Assembly (NCBI RefSeq): GCF_044142105.1
Contig: NZ_JBGTYM010000003.1
Location: 62,001-126,000, forward strand
Reading direction: 5' to 3'
DNA: 64,000 nucleotides
Source: Pseudogemmobacter sp044142105
GTDB lineage: Bacteria; Pseudomonadota; Alphaproteobacteria; Rhodobacterales; Rhodobacteraceae
Below are positions 16,191-24,919 of this stretch, one piece after another (position 1 is the first letter of the stretch; the number at the start of each line of letters is the position of its first letter). Made by a program: the position numbers and the translations under genes. A model generated the notes under the pieces. It had not been told where the DNA came from. It did no database searches and saw only the letters and a list, made by a program, of their open reading frames with translations.

Positions 16191-16502
16191 ATGAGCCTTC
16201 TGTCAACCCTTCGGTTTGCCTTGTTCCCTAGGAAGAACTCTCGTCCGAACATTGGCCTCTATGGCGATCTGGACGACGTTGAGTGCCTGGAGGATGTCGA
16301 AAGGCAGTTCTCGGTGCGCTTCACAGACGAGGAAGCGGAAGCCGTGACAACCGTGGGCTCCTTCTACCAAGCGTTGCTCGCAAAGCGGCCCGATCTCGAT
16401 CAGGAACCGGCATGGAACGAGCTTGCCCAAATACTCGCGCTGCATGGTGAGGTTCCGGCAAGCCAGATCACCCCTGAAATGGAATTCTTCCGCCATGTTT
16501 GA
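16191..16502 (+). CDS. Acyl-carrier-protein-like small protein lacking the phosphopantetheine serine
   Basis: A 103-aa protein. The segment GDLDDVECLEDVERQF, then SVRFTDEEAEAVTTVGSFY, aligns by eye with the ACP pattern DSLDTVELVMALEEEFG then IEIPDEEAEKITTV. The serine that carries 4'-phosphopantetheine is replaced by Asp (GDL for DSL), so it could not be a normal carrier. A C-terminal extension (PAWNELAQILALHGEV to the end) is not part of ACP. Base composition looks lower in GC than the flanking urease genes, a hint of separate origin. It lies 10 bp after its neighbour and 27 bp before ureC. The homology is judged by eye only. Confidence 0.6.
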   Translation: MSLLSTLRFALFPRKNSRPNIGLYGDLDDVECLEDVERQFSVRFTDEEAEAVTTVGSFYQALLAKRPDLDQEPAWNELAQILALHGEVPASQITPEMEFFRHV

Positions 16503-16529
16503 CCACAAGACCTGCACTGGAGCCACGTA

Positions 16530-18269
16530 ATGCCCGCCCTGATCTCGCGCGCCTCCTACGCCAGCATGTATGGCCCCACCACCGGCGACCGGCTGCGGCT
16601 GGGCGATACCGAGCTGATCGTCGAGGTGGAGCGCGATCTGATCGCCGAACGTGCTTCGGGACAGGCAAATGCGCTGCGCTACGGAGAAGAGGTCAAGTTC
16701 GGCGGCGGCAAGGTGATCCGCGACGGGATGGGGCAAAGCCAATTGACCCGGGCGCAAGGCGCGATGGACACGGTGATCACCAATGCGTTGATCATCGACT
16801 TTACCGGCATCTACAAGGCGGACGTGGGCTTGCGCGACGGGCTGATTGCGGCCATCGGCAAGGCCGGGAACCCGGATACCCAGCCCGGCGTGGATGCAAT
16901 CGTGGGTCCGGGAACCGAGATCATCGCTGGCGAGGGGCGCATCCTGACGGCTGGGGGCATGGACGCGCATATCCATTTCGTCTGCCCGCAGCAGGTGGAG
17001 GACGCGCTGCATTCCGGCATAACCACCATGCTCGGGGGCGGCACCGGCCCGGCACATGGGACGCTGGCGACGACCTGCACCCCCGGCCCCTGGCATCTGG
17101 GACGGATGATCCAGGCGGCGGATGGGTTGCCGATGAACCTGGCCTTCGCGGGAAAGGGCAATGCCTCGCTGCCCGATGGGCTTGTCGAACAGGTCCGGGG
17201 CGGCGCGGCGGCGCTGAAACTGCATGAGGATTGGGGGACGACGCCGGGGGCCATCGACTGCTGCCTGGGCGTGGCTGACCAGATGGACGTGCAGGTGATG
17301 ATCCACACCGACACCCTGAATGAATCCGGATTCGTGGAAAACACGCTGGCGGCGTTCAAGGGCCGCACGATCCACGCCTTCCACACCGAAGGCGCGGGCG
17401 GCGGCCATGCGCCGGACATCATGAAGGTGGTGGGCTGGCAGAATGTGCTGCCCTCGTCCACCAACCCGACCATGCCCTACACGGTCAACACGGTGGAAGA
17501 GCATCTCGACATGCTGATGGTCTGCCATCACCTCGACAAGCGCATCCCCGAGGACGTGGCCTTCGCCGAATCCCGCATCCGGCGCGAGACGATCGCGGCC
17601 GAGGATGTGCTGCATGATATGGGCGCGTTCTCGGTCATCTCGTCGGACAGCCAGGCGATGGGCCGGGTGGGCGAGGTCATCACCCGCACCTGGCAGACCG
17701 CGCACAAGATGAAGGTCCAGCGCGGGCGGCTGGCCGAGGAGCAGGGGCAGAACGACAACCTCCGCGTCCGCCGCTACATCGCCAAGTACACGATCAACCC
17801 AGCCATCGTGCACGGGATCAGCCAGCACATCGGCAGCGTCGAGGTTGGCAAGCGCGCCGACCTCGTCCTCTGGAATCCCGCCTTCTTCGGGGCCAAACCC
17901 GAGATGGTGCTGATCGGCGGCATGATCACGGTGGCGCAGATGGGGGACCCGAATGGGTCGATCCCCGTCCAGCCGATGTATTCGCGCCCAATGTTCGGCG
18001 CGCTGGGGCGGGCGGTGGAGCGCTCGGCGGTGGTGTTCGTGTCGAAGGCCGCGCAGGAGGATGACCTGCGGGGCCGCCTCGGCATCGCCAAGGACACGCT
18101 GGCGGTGGAGAACACGCGCAGCATCCAGAAGCGCGACATGATCCACAACTCCGCCACTCCGAAGGTCGAGATCCACCCCGAGACCTACGAAGTCCGCGCC
18201 GACGGCGAGCTGATCACCTGCGCCCCCGCGCAGGAGCTGCCACTGGCGCAGCGCTACTTCCTGTTCTGA
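16530..18269 (+). CDS. ureC: Urease subunit alpha
   Basis: A 579-aa catalytic subunit, about ten residues longer than most. All active-site elements are visible: nickel-ligand His147 and His149 (DAHIHF), the lysine carbamylated to bridge the two nickels, Lys230 (ALKLHEDWG), further histidines in MIHTDTLNESG and HTEGAGGGHAPDI, the mobile-flap CHHL histidine, and the Asp of SSDSQAMGR. It is preceded by the four-gene insertion and followed 3 bp later by ureE. Nothing suggests loss of activity. Confidence 0.98.
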   Translation: MPALISRASYASMYGPTTGDRLRLGDTELIVEVERDLIAERASGQANALRYGEEVKFGGGKVIRDGMGQSQLTRAQGAMDTVITNALIIDFTGIYKADVGLRDGLIAAIGKAGNPDTQPGVDAIVGPGTEIIAGEGRILTAGGMDAHIHFVCPQQVEDALHSGITTMLGGGTGPAHGTLATTCTPGPWHLGRMIQAADGLPMNLAFAGKGNASLPDGLVEQVRGGAAALKLHEDWGTTPGAIDCCLGVADQMDVQVMIHTDTLNESGFVENTLAAFKGRTIHAFHTEGAGGGHAPDIMKVVGWQNVLPSSTNPTMPYTVNTVEEHLDMLMVCHHLDKRIPEDVAFAESRIRRETIAAEDVLHDMGAFSVISSDSQAMGRVGEVITRTWQTAHKMKVQRGRLAEEQGQNDNLRVRRYIAKYTINPAIVHGISQHIGSVEVGKRADLVLWNPAFFGAKPEMVLIGGMITVAQMGDPNGSIPVQPMYSRPMFGALGRAVERSAVVFVSKAAQEDDLRGRLGIAKDTLAVENTRSIQKRDMIHNSATPKVEIHPETYEVRADGELITCAPAQELPLAQRYFLF

Positions 18270-18272
18270 CCC

Positions 18273-18785
18273 ATGACTGCGCTCCTGAAGATCGCCCCGC
18301 CTCTCGCGCATGACCGCGTCGTCATGGATTACGACCAGCGCCTGATGCGGCGAAAACTGCTCACCACCGCCGGGGGGCGCGAGATCCTGGTGGACCTGCC
18401 ATCCGTCACCAATCTCGACGAGTATTGGGGCTTCCAGGTGGATGGGTTGAATATCGAGATCGTCCCCGCGCCCGAGGAAGTCCTCGTCATTACCGGCGAC
18501 CTTACCCGCCTCGCCTGGCACATCGGCAACCGCCACACGCCTTGCCAGATCCTGCCCGACCGGCTGGTGATCCGCGAGGATCACGTGCTGGAACGGATGC
18601 TCCAGGGTCTGGGTGCCACGATCCGGCGCGAAAGCCTGCCCTTCAAGCCGGAAGGCGGGGCCTATGGTCACGGCCGCACGATGGGACATTCCCACAGCGA
18701 CACCCCCCTTGAGGCCGATCGGTTCGGCTGGCACCATCACGGCGACGGGCAGATGCATTTCCACGCCCCGAAGGGCGCAGAGTGA
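18273..18785 (+). CDS. ureE: Urease accessory protein UreE, nickel metallochaperone
   Basis: A 170-aa protein with the N-terminal peptide-binding domain and the C-terminal metal domain, recognised by LAWHIGNRHTP and REDHVLERMLQGLGA. The tail from about residue 131 is very histidine-rich (HGRTMGHSHSD, WHHHGDGQMHFH), giving extra nickel-binding sites that pass nickel to UreG. It overlaps ureF by 4 bp. Confidence 0.96.
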   Translation: MTALLKIAPPLAHDRVVMDYDQRLMRRKLLTTAGGREILVDLPSVTNLDEYWGFQVDGLNIEIVPAPEEVLVITGDLTRLAWHIGNRHTPCQILPDRLVIREDHVLERMLQGLGATIRRESLPFKPEGGAYGHGRTMGHSHSDTPLEADRFGWHHHGDGQMHFHAPKGAE

Positions 18786-19414
18786 CCGCGCTCCTGGCCC
18801 TTGTTCAATGGCTCTCCCCGGCCTTCCCGACTGGGGCCTTCGCCTATAGCCACGGGCTGGAGCGGGTGATCGCGGCAGGAGACGTCACCGACGCGGCCAG
18901 CTTCGAGGAATGGTTGCGCAACATCCTTCACCACGGCGCGGGCCGGCAGGACGCGATCTTGCTGACCCATGCGCTGGCCCCTGACGCCGATCATGCCGCA
19001 CTCGACGCGCTGGCGCGCGCCTTGGCCCCCTCGGCCGAACGCCTGCAGGAAGGCGCCGAACAGGGCGCCGCCTTTGCGCGCATGGCCTCGGCCCTGACCA
19101 AGCGCGCGCTGACGCCGCGGATGCTGCCCATCGCCGTGGGCGAAGCAGCCGCCCCCCTTGCCCTGCCACCCGGGCAGGTCGCGCAGCTCTACCTGCAAAA
19201 TTTCGCCGGCAACCTCTGTACCATCGCCACCCGCCACGTCCCGCTTGGCCAGACCGGGGGCCAGGCGGTCCTTTCGCGTCTCCTGCCCGAAATCGAGTTG
19301 CTCGGCACCTGGGCGGCGACCGCCTTTCTCGACGATCTCGGCAGCTTCGCCCTTGCCGCCGACCTTGCCGCTTTTCAGCACGAAACCCAGGACGTCAGGA
19401 TCTTCCGCACATGA
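18782..19414 (+). CDS. ureF: Urease accessory protein UreF
   Basis: A 210-aa helical protein starting with the family block LVQWLSPAFPTGAFAYSHG. It bridges UreD and UreG in the activation complex and acts as a checkpoint for UreG GTP hydrolysis. The start is a GTG at 18782 within an ATGA/GTGA-type overlap with ureE, and it overlaps ureG by 4 bp. Confidence 0.95.
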   Translation: MTALLALVQWLSPAFPTGAFAYSHGLERVIAAGDVTDAASFEEWLRNILHHGAGRQDAILLTHALAPDADHAALDALARALAPSAERLQEGAEQGAAFARMASALTKRALTPRMLPIAVGEAAAPLALPPGQVAQLYLQNFAGNLCTIATRHVPLGQTGGQAVLSRLLPEIELLGTWAATAFLDDLGSFALAADLAAFQHETQDVRIFRT

Positions 19415-20037
19415 CCCACGGCCCCCTCCGCGTCGGCATCGGCGGCCCCGTCGGCGCCGGAAAGACCACCCTCACAGAAAAACTCGCCCGCGCGCTTGGC
19501 ACTCGGCTGTCGATGGCCGTCATCACCAACGACATCTACACGCGCGAGGATGCCGAGGCGTTGACCCGCGCCCAGGTTCTCCCGGCCTCGCGCATCCGCG
19601 GCGTTGAAACCGGCGGATGCCCGCACACCGCGATCCGTGAGGATGCCAGCATCAACCTCGCCGCCGTGGCCGAGCTGAACCACGCCTTCCCCGACCTCGA
19701 CCTGATCCTGATCGAAAGCGGGGGCGACAACCTTGCCGCCACCTTCTCGCCCGAACTCGCCGACCTGACGATCTATGTCATCGACACCGCCGCCGGGCAG
19801 GACATCCCGCGCAAACGCGGGCCGGGGCTGACGAAATCTGACCTCCTGGTCGTCAACAAGACCGACCTCGCCCCGCATGTCGGGGTCGACCCGGTGCTGC
19901 TTGAGGCCGACACGGCCCGCGCCCGCGGCGCCCGGCCCTACGTCATGGCTCAGTTGCGCCATGGCAAGGGGGTGGAAGAGGTTGTCGATTACATCGTCAA
20001 GCACGGTGGTCTGCGGCTGACGCCTGACGCGGCGTAA
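19411..20037 (+). CDS. ureG: Urease accessory GTPase UreG
   Basis: A 208-aa SIMIBI-class GTPase. The P-loop GGPVGAGKT is at residues 11-19, VITNDIYTREDA is the switch region, GVETGGCPHTAIREDAS carries the CPH nickel-binding motif, IESGGDNLAATFSPEL is Walker B, and VVNKTDLAP gives guanine specificity. It is the last gene of the urease maturation set; the urea importer follows after about 300 bp. Confidence 0.97.
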   Translation: MTHGPLRVGIGGPVGAGKTTLTEKLARALGTRLSMAVITNDIYTREDAEALTRAQVLPASRIRGVETGGCPHTAIREDASINLAAVAELNHAFPDLDLILIESGGDNLAATFSPELADLTIYVIDTAAGQDIPRKRGPGLTKSDLLVVNKTDLAPHVGVDPVLLEADTARARGARPYVMAQLRHGKGVEEVVDYIVKHGGLRLTPDAA

Positions 20038-20345
20038 GTTTCGACTCACGAAAGACAGATCGGGCGGAAGGGATCAACCCATCCAACCTTCCCCTTTTCC
20101 GGGCCGATTGCCTGTCTCAAGGCGCTTCCCCTTTCGAACCCTGCCCGCTTTCTGCGCCGCAGCATCGCGTGGCGCCCAAATTTCCACCACCTGAGTCGGT
20201 CGCGCGCCTTAGGCATCCCGCCGCGCTATGCGCCCGCAGCACACCCGGCTTTTCTGTCCGCAGAAGACTGCACGACCAACGGCCAGAAAAGACTGCGAAG
20301 ACCAGACACGCCCGGCTGCACGGGCCAAAGAACCAGGGGAGAGAC
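20038..20345. other. 308-bp intergenic region between ureG and urtA
   Basis: No gene is supported, although the urtA frame stays open back to 20169. It must contain the urt promoter or be read through from the urease operon. A possible nested stem is formed by ATCGG/CCGAT (20059-20063, 20104-20108) around GGAAGG/CCTTCC (20066-20071, 20087-20092), placed where a ureG terminator or a leader element would sit. No recognisable sigma-54 or NtrC site was found by eye. Confidence 0.4.
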
Positions 20346-21638
20346 ATGAAATTCACCAGACGTACGCTTTTGTCCAGCGCCGCTGCCGCCGCTGCGATGT
20401 CCATGCCGCGCTTCGCCTTCGCCCAGGCCGAAACGATCAAGGTCGGCGTGCTGCATTCACTGTCCGGCACGATGGCGATTTCCGAGACGACGCTGAAGGA
20501 CACCATGCTGATGCTGATCGAGCAGCAGAACGCCAAGGGCGGTCTTCTGGGCAAGCAGCTGGAAGCGGTGGTCGTGGACCCGGCCTCGGACTGGCCGCTG
20601 TTCGCCGAAAAGGCGCGCGAGTTGCTGACCGTGTCCAAGGTCGATGTGATGTTCGGCTGTTGGACCTCGGTCAGCCGCAAGTCCGTCCTGCCGGTCATCG
20701 AGGAACTGAACGGGCTGCTCTTCTATCCCGTTCAGTATGAGGGCGAGGAATCGTCGAAGAACGTCTTTTACACCGGCGCCGCGCCGAACCAGCAGGCGAT
20801 CCCGGCGGTAGACTATTATCTAGAAGAACTCGGCGTGCAGAAATTCGCGTTGCTGGGCACCGACTACGTCTACCCGCGGACCACGAACAACATTCTCGAA
20901 GCCTACCTGGTCTCGAAAGGCATCCCCAAGGAAGACATCTTCGTCAACTACACCCCCTTCGGCCATTCGGACTGGTCGAAAATCGTGGCCGATGTGGTGG
21001 CTTTGGGCGCAGACGGCAAGAAGGTCGGCGTCATCTCGACCATCAACGGCGATGCAAACATCGGCTTCTACAAGGAACTCGCCGCCGCAGGCGTTTCTGC
21101 CGATACCCTGCCGGTCGTCGCCTTCTCGGTTGGCGAAGAGGAACTGTCGGGTCTCGACACCTCGAACCTTGTCGGCCACCTCGCGGCCTGGAACTACTTC
21201 ATGTCTGCGGACACCCCCGAGAACAAGGCCTTCATCGAGGCCTGGCATGCCTTCATCAAGGACGACAAGCGCGTCACGAATGACCCGATGGAAGCGCATT
21301 ACATCGGCTTCAACATGTGGGTGAACGCGGTCACTGCGGCGGGAACCACCGCCGTGGACGCGGTGTCCGACGCGATGATCGGGCAGAAGTTCCCGAACCT
21401 GACCGGGGGCGTGGCCGAGATGCTGCCGAACCACCACCTCACGAAGCCCGTCCTGATCGGCGAGATCCGCGCCGACGGCCAGTTCGACATCATCAGCCAG
21501 ACCGACCCGGTGCCGGGCGACGCCTGGACCGACTACCTCCCGGAATCGGCCGTACTTGAGGCCGACTGGAAGGATCTGAAATGCGGCATGTACAACACAG
21601 AGACGAAGACCTGCGTCCAGCTGACCTCGAGCTACTGA
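20346..21638 (+). CDS. urtA: Urea ABC transporter substrate-binding protein UrtA
   Basis: A 430-aa periplasmic receptor of the Leu/Ile/Val-binding type. The signal peptide has a twin arginine (MKFTRRTLLSSAAAAA) ending near AFAQA. The UrtA-specific core is KVGVLHSLSGTMAISE, DPASDWPLFAEKAREL and FGCWTSVSRKSVLPV, with PVQYEGEESSKNVFYTGAAP. GGGAGAG lies 3-9 bp upstream of the ATG. First gene of urtABCDE, downstream of urease, so urea import and hydrolysis are encoded together. Confidence 0.96.
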   Translation: MKFTRRTLLSSAAAAAAMSMPRFAFAQAETIKVGVLHSLSGTMAISETTLKDTMLMLIEQQNAKGGLLGKQLEAVVVDPASDWPLFAEKARELLTVSKVDVMFGCWTSVSRKSVLPVIEELNGLLFYPVQYEGEESSKNVFYTGAAPNQQAIPAVDYYLEELGVQKFALLGTDYVYPRTTNNILEAYLVSKGIPKEDIFVNYTPFGHSDWSKIVADVVALGADGKKVGVISTINGDANIGFYKELAAAGVSADTLPVVAFSVGEEELSGLDTSNLVGHLAAWNYFMSADTPENKAFIEAWHAFIKDDKRVTNDPMEAHYIGFNMWVNAVTAAGTTAVDAVSDAMIGQKFPNLTGGVAEMLPNHHLTKPVLIGEIRADGQFDIISQTDPVPGDAWTDYLPESAVLEADWKDLKCGMYNTETKTCVQLTSSY

Positions 21639-21671
21639 AGCAGCCCCGCGACCATCGGCGGGCCTGAAGCG

Positions 21672-21697
21672 TTCCCCTTCCGCCGCAGCGGAGGGAA
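21672..21697 (+). promoter_or_regulatory. Intercistronic hairpin between urtA and urtB
   Basis: TTCCC (21672-21676) pairs with GGGAA (21693-21697) and TCCGC (21679-21683) with GCGGA (21688-21692), leaving a four-base loop and a two-base bulge. Without a T-tract it probably limits 3' decay of urtA mRNA or partly attenuates the permease genes. Confidence 0.55.
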
Positions 21698-21759
21698 TGG
21701 GGGTGGTGGCTCGCCACACCCCCTCAGGCCCGCCCCTTCTCCCGAATGCCGGACCTCCC

Positions 21760-23697
21760 ATGCGCCTGATCGCCCTTCTTGTTGCGGCCTCCTGCTGGCT
21801 CGCGCCCCTGCCGGTCTTCGCGCAAGAGGCCGCGCGGATCGTCGAGCAGAACCGCGCCCAGATCGAGAAACCCTCGCGCCAGACCATCGGACCGGTGATC
21901 GCAGAACTGGCGGCCAGCGGCGATGCGATGGCCGATGACATTCTCTCCGCCTGGATCGACAAACGACTGGTGATCCGCAAGTCGGACGGCGCAATCTTCG
22001 TGTCGCGGCCAGAAGGCGACGGCTTCGCTCTGACCGCTCTGGACGGCGCGCCTGCCGGGACCGCCGCCAAGGCCGACCTCGTCGAACTCAAACCCAACGC
22101 GGGCGTGCGCGGCCTGATCGCCACGGCGCTTGTGCAGTTCACCCTGTCGGACCCCGATCCCGCAAAACGTCAAGCTGCCCTGACCTCGATCGCGCAGGAC
22201 CCGACCGCCGAGGCCCTTGAGCCGCTTCGTGCCGCCATCGCCGCCGAGGAAGACCGGGCGCTGAGGGCCCAGAAAGAGCGCCTCGAACGCCTTCTGACCC
22301 TGCGCTTCGATCCCTCCTCCGAAGCCCGCATCGCCGCGATCGACAGCTTTGGCGCCGACCTCGGCCTCGATCTGCGCGCCGCGCTGAACCCGCTGGTCGC
22401 CACCACCCGCATCGCGTCCGCCGCCCCGCCTAAGGCCAACATCGCCAAGGAATTGCGCCTTGGCATCGACATCTCCGAGAACGAGGCCCACGCCCTTCTC
22501 GTGGCTGCCGACCTCGCCCCTGCCCGCCTGACCATGGCGGAACAGCGCGCCGCCCTTCTCGCCAATGTAGAAAATGGAACGGTCGGCGGCATCCCCGTGG
22601 CCGAACTCGACACCCAAGCCGCCCGCGACCGCGCCTACACGTTGCTGGAATCCAGTGGAGCCGTCCCCGTCGCCGCCACGGATGACGAAGCGACAGCCGC
22701 CCTTGCCGCAGCAAAGTTCTACGAGGTCTACGCCGAGCCCGACCCTGCGGTCACCGCCGCAGCCCAGGCCGCTTTGCACCGCATCGGCACGAAGGTCGGC
22801 ATGATGCAGGCCGCCGACCTTGGTCTGGACGCGCTGTCCCTTGCCTCGATCTACTTCCTCGCCGCGATCGGCCTGGCCATCACCTTCGGCGTCATGGGCG
22901 TCATCAACATGGCGCATGGTGAATTCATCACCATCGGCGCCTACACCGGCTATGTGGTCCAGCTCTTTGTCCCGGACTACACGCTCTCCATCCTCATCGC
23001 TCTTCCCCTCGCCTTCGCCGTCACCTTCGGCGCCGGCGTGACGATGGAGCGGCTCGTCATCCGCCACCTTTACAAGCGCCCGCTCGAAACCCTGCTCGCC
23101 ACCTTCGGCATCTCCATCGCGCTGCAACAGATCCTGAAAAACGTCTTCGGCACCCAGGCGCGGCCGCTCACCTCGCCCGGCTGGCTCGACGGGGCTCTGG
23201 TGGTCAACGATGTCGTCTCGATCAGCTACATCCGCATCGCGATCTTCGTCCTCGCGCTGCTGTTCCTGGCTTTCTTCCTATGGCTGATGAAGCGCACACG
23301 TCTTGGCTTGGAGGTGCGCGCGGTCACGCAGAACCCGGCCATGGCCGCCAGCATGGGCATCAATCCTGACCGCATCAACATGCTGACCTTCGGCATCGGC
23401 TCGGGCATCGCGGGCATCGCCGGGGTCGCGATCGGGCTCTTCGCCAAGGTAACGTCCGAGTTGGGAACAGACTACATCGTGCAGTCGTTCATGACCGTGG
23501 TCGTGGGGGGCGTCGGTAACATCTGGGGTACGCTGGCAGGGGCGACGATGATCGGCGGGCTGCAGAAGGTGATCGAGTTCTTCAACCCTTCCAATACCCT
23601 GGCCGCCCAGACCTACATGATCCTTTTCATCATCCTCTTCATCCAGTTCCGTCCGCGCGGCATCATCGCCCTGCGTGGCCGCGCGGCGGGGGACTGA
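21760..23697 (+). CDS. urtB: Urea ABC transporter permease UrtB
   Basis: A 645-aa protein. A signal peptide (to about residue 21, VFAQ) leads a helical, repeat-like periplasmic domain up to about residue 345; from ADLGLDALSLASIYFLAAIGL onward (about 350-640) it is a LivH-type membrane permease. INMAHGEFITIGAY and NPAMAASMGINPDRINM are typical. The long N-terminal domain is normal for proteobacterial UrtB. The ATG at 21760 is set by the signal peptide; the ribosome-binding site (GGA) is weak. The gene ends 4 bp before urtC. Confidence 0.94.
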   Translation: MRLIALLVAASCWLAPLPVFAQEAARIVEQNRAQIEKPSRQTIGPVIAELAASGDAMADDILSAWIDKRLVIRKSDGAIFVSRPEGDGFALTALDGAPAGTAAKADLVELKPNAGVRGLIATALVQFTLSDPDPAKRQAALTSIAQDPTAEALEPLRAAIAAEEDRALRAQKERLERLLTLRFDPSSEARIAAIDSFGADLGLDLRAALNPLVATTRIASAAPPKANIAKELRLGIDISENEAHALLVAADLAPARLTMAEQRAALLANVENGTVGGIPVAELDTQAARDRAYTLLESSGAVPVAATDDEATAALAAAKFYEVYAEPDPAVTAAAQAALHRIGTKVGMMQAADLGLDALSLASIYFLAAIGLAITFGVMGVINMAHGEFITIGAYTGYVVQLFVPDYTLSILIALPLAFAVTFGAGVTMERLVIRHLYKRPLETLLATFGISIALQQILKNVFGTQARPLTSPGWLDGALVVNDVVSISYIRIAIFVLALLFLAFFLWLMKRTRLGLEVRAVTQNPAMAASMGINPDRINMLTFGIGSGIAGIAGVAIGLFAKVTSELGTDYIVQSFMTVVVGGVGNIWGTLAGATMIGGLQKVIEFFNPSNTLAAQTYMILFIILFIQFRPRGIIALRGRAAGD

Positions 23698-23701
23698 CGC
23701 C

Positions 23702-24919
23702 ATGCGCGCCCTCCATCCCCGCCACCGCTCGGCCCTGATCTTCCTCGCCTGCCTTGCCCTCTTCACCATCGCCGTGACCGTTGCCGCCCAGTTCGGCCTC
23801 GTCTCCACCTCCTTCGTGAAGACCTTGGGCAAGACGCTCTGCCTTTGTCTCGCGGCTCTCGCGATGGACCTGATCTGGGGCTACGCCGGCATCCTCTCGC
23901 TCGGTCACATGGCCTTTTTCGCGCTTGGCGGCTATATGATCGGGATGTGGCTGATGTATGCCCGGACCGAAGAGATTGTCATCGCCGCCCTTGCAAATGG
24001 CGGCCTCCCCGCGACGCCCGAGGAAGTTTCGCAAGGTATAGCAACCCAAATCTTCGGCGTCGTCGGCGCCTCGGATCTGCCCGCGATCTGGGCCTTCGCC
24101 CACAGCCTGCCCCTGCAACTTCTGCTGGTCGTCGCGGTCCCCGGCCTCTTGGCTTTGGTCTTCGGCTGGCTCGCCTTCCGCAGCCGTATCACCGGGGTCT
24201 ACCTGTCCATCCTGACGCAGGCCATGACCCTCGCCATTGCGCTCTACCTTTTCCAGAACGACTCTGGCCTGCGCGGCAATAACGGCCTCTCGGGGCTGCA
24301 GAACCTGCCCGGTGTCTTGGCCGGTCAGGACGCCATCAGCCTTTGGTTCTTCTGGGCCTCTGCCGCTGCCCTGGCCCTTGCCTACCTCACCCTCCACGCC
24401 ATCGTGTCGGGCAAATTCGGCAGCGTGATCCGCGCCATCCGAGATGACGAGGCGCGGGTGCGCTTCCTGGGCTATTCGGTCGAGGGCTACAAGCTGTTTG
24501 TCTTCACTCTGACCGCCGTGATCTGCGCCCTTGCGGGCGCTCTCTATTACCCGCAGGCGGGCATCATCAACCCGGCGGAGCTCGCACCCATCGCATCGAT
24601 CTACCTCGCCGTCTGGGTCGCCATCGGCGGGCGCGGCAGGCTTTACGGGGCCGTCATCGGCGCGGGACTCGTCTCGCTTCTCTCCAGCTGGTTCACTGGC
24701 GGGCGGGTGCCGTCCATTCCCCTTGGCTTCGCCACGATCAATTGGGTCGACTGGTGGCTTGTCCTTCTTGGCCTGGCCTTCGTCTGCGTCACCCTCTTCG
24801 CGCCGCGGGGGATAGGCGGGCTGTTCGATCGCTTTTCGGGCGGCCATGCCCCCGACCGCAAGGGGGCGCCGCTTGGACCCGACCAGGGCGCCCTGCAAGA
24901 GAAGGAGGCCGAGGCGTGA
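23702..24919 (+). CDS. urtC: Urea ABC transporter permease UrtC
   Basis: A 405-aa LivM-type permease with about nine hydrophobic segments. LCLAALAMDLIWGYAGILSL and the segment SGKFGSVIRAIRDDEARVRF are characteristic, and GNNGLSGLQNLPGV is the UrtC-type loop. It forms the membrane channel with UrtB. It overlaps urtD by GTGA. A GAAGGAGG at 24901-24908 inside its end serves urtD. Confidence 0.95.
   Translation: MRALHPRHRSALIFLACLALFTIAVTVAAQFGLVSTSFVKTLGKTLCLCLAALAMDLIWGYAGILSLGHMAFFALGGYMIGMWLMYARTEEIVIAALANGGLPATPEEVSQGIATQIFGVVGASDLPAIWAFAHSLPLQLLLVVAVPGLLALVFGWLAFRSRITGVYLSILTQAMTLAIALYLFQNDSGLRGNNGLSGLQNLPGVLAGQDAISLWFFWASAAALALAYLTLHAIVSGKFGSVIRAIRDDEARVRFLGYSVEGYKLFVFTLTAVICALAGALYYPQAGIINPAELAPIASIYLAVWVAIGGRGRLYGAVIGAGLVSLLSSWFTGGRVPSIPLGFATINWVDWWLVLLGLAFVCVTLFAPRGIGGLFDRFSGGHAPDRKGAPLGPDQGALQEKEAEA

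Noticed and set aside
16203..18764. Long minus-strand open frame (over 850 codons) opposite ureC-ureE
   Set aside because: Antisense shadow of urease genes that have complete active-site motifs on the plus strand.
20038..20345. Sigma-54/NtrC promoter expected for urea uptake genes
   Set aside because: No TGGC-N9-TTGC-type element with correct spacing and no GCAC-N7-GTGC site was found by eye; left unassigned.
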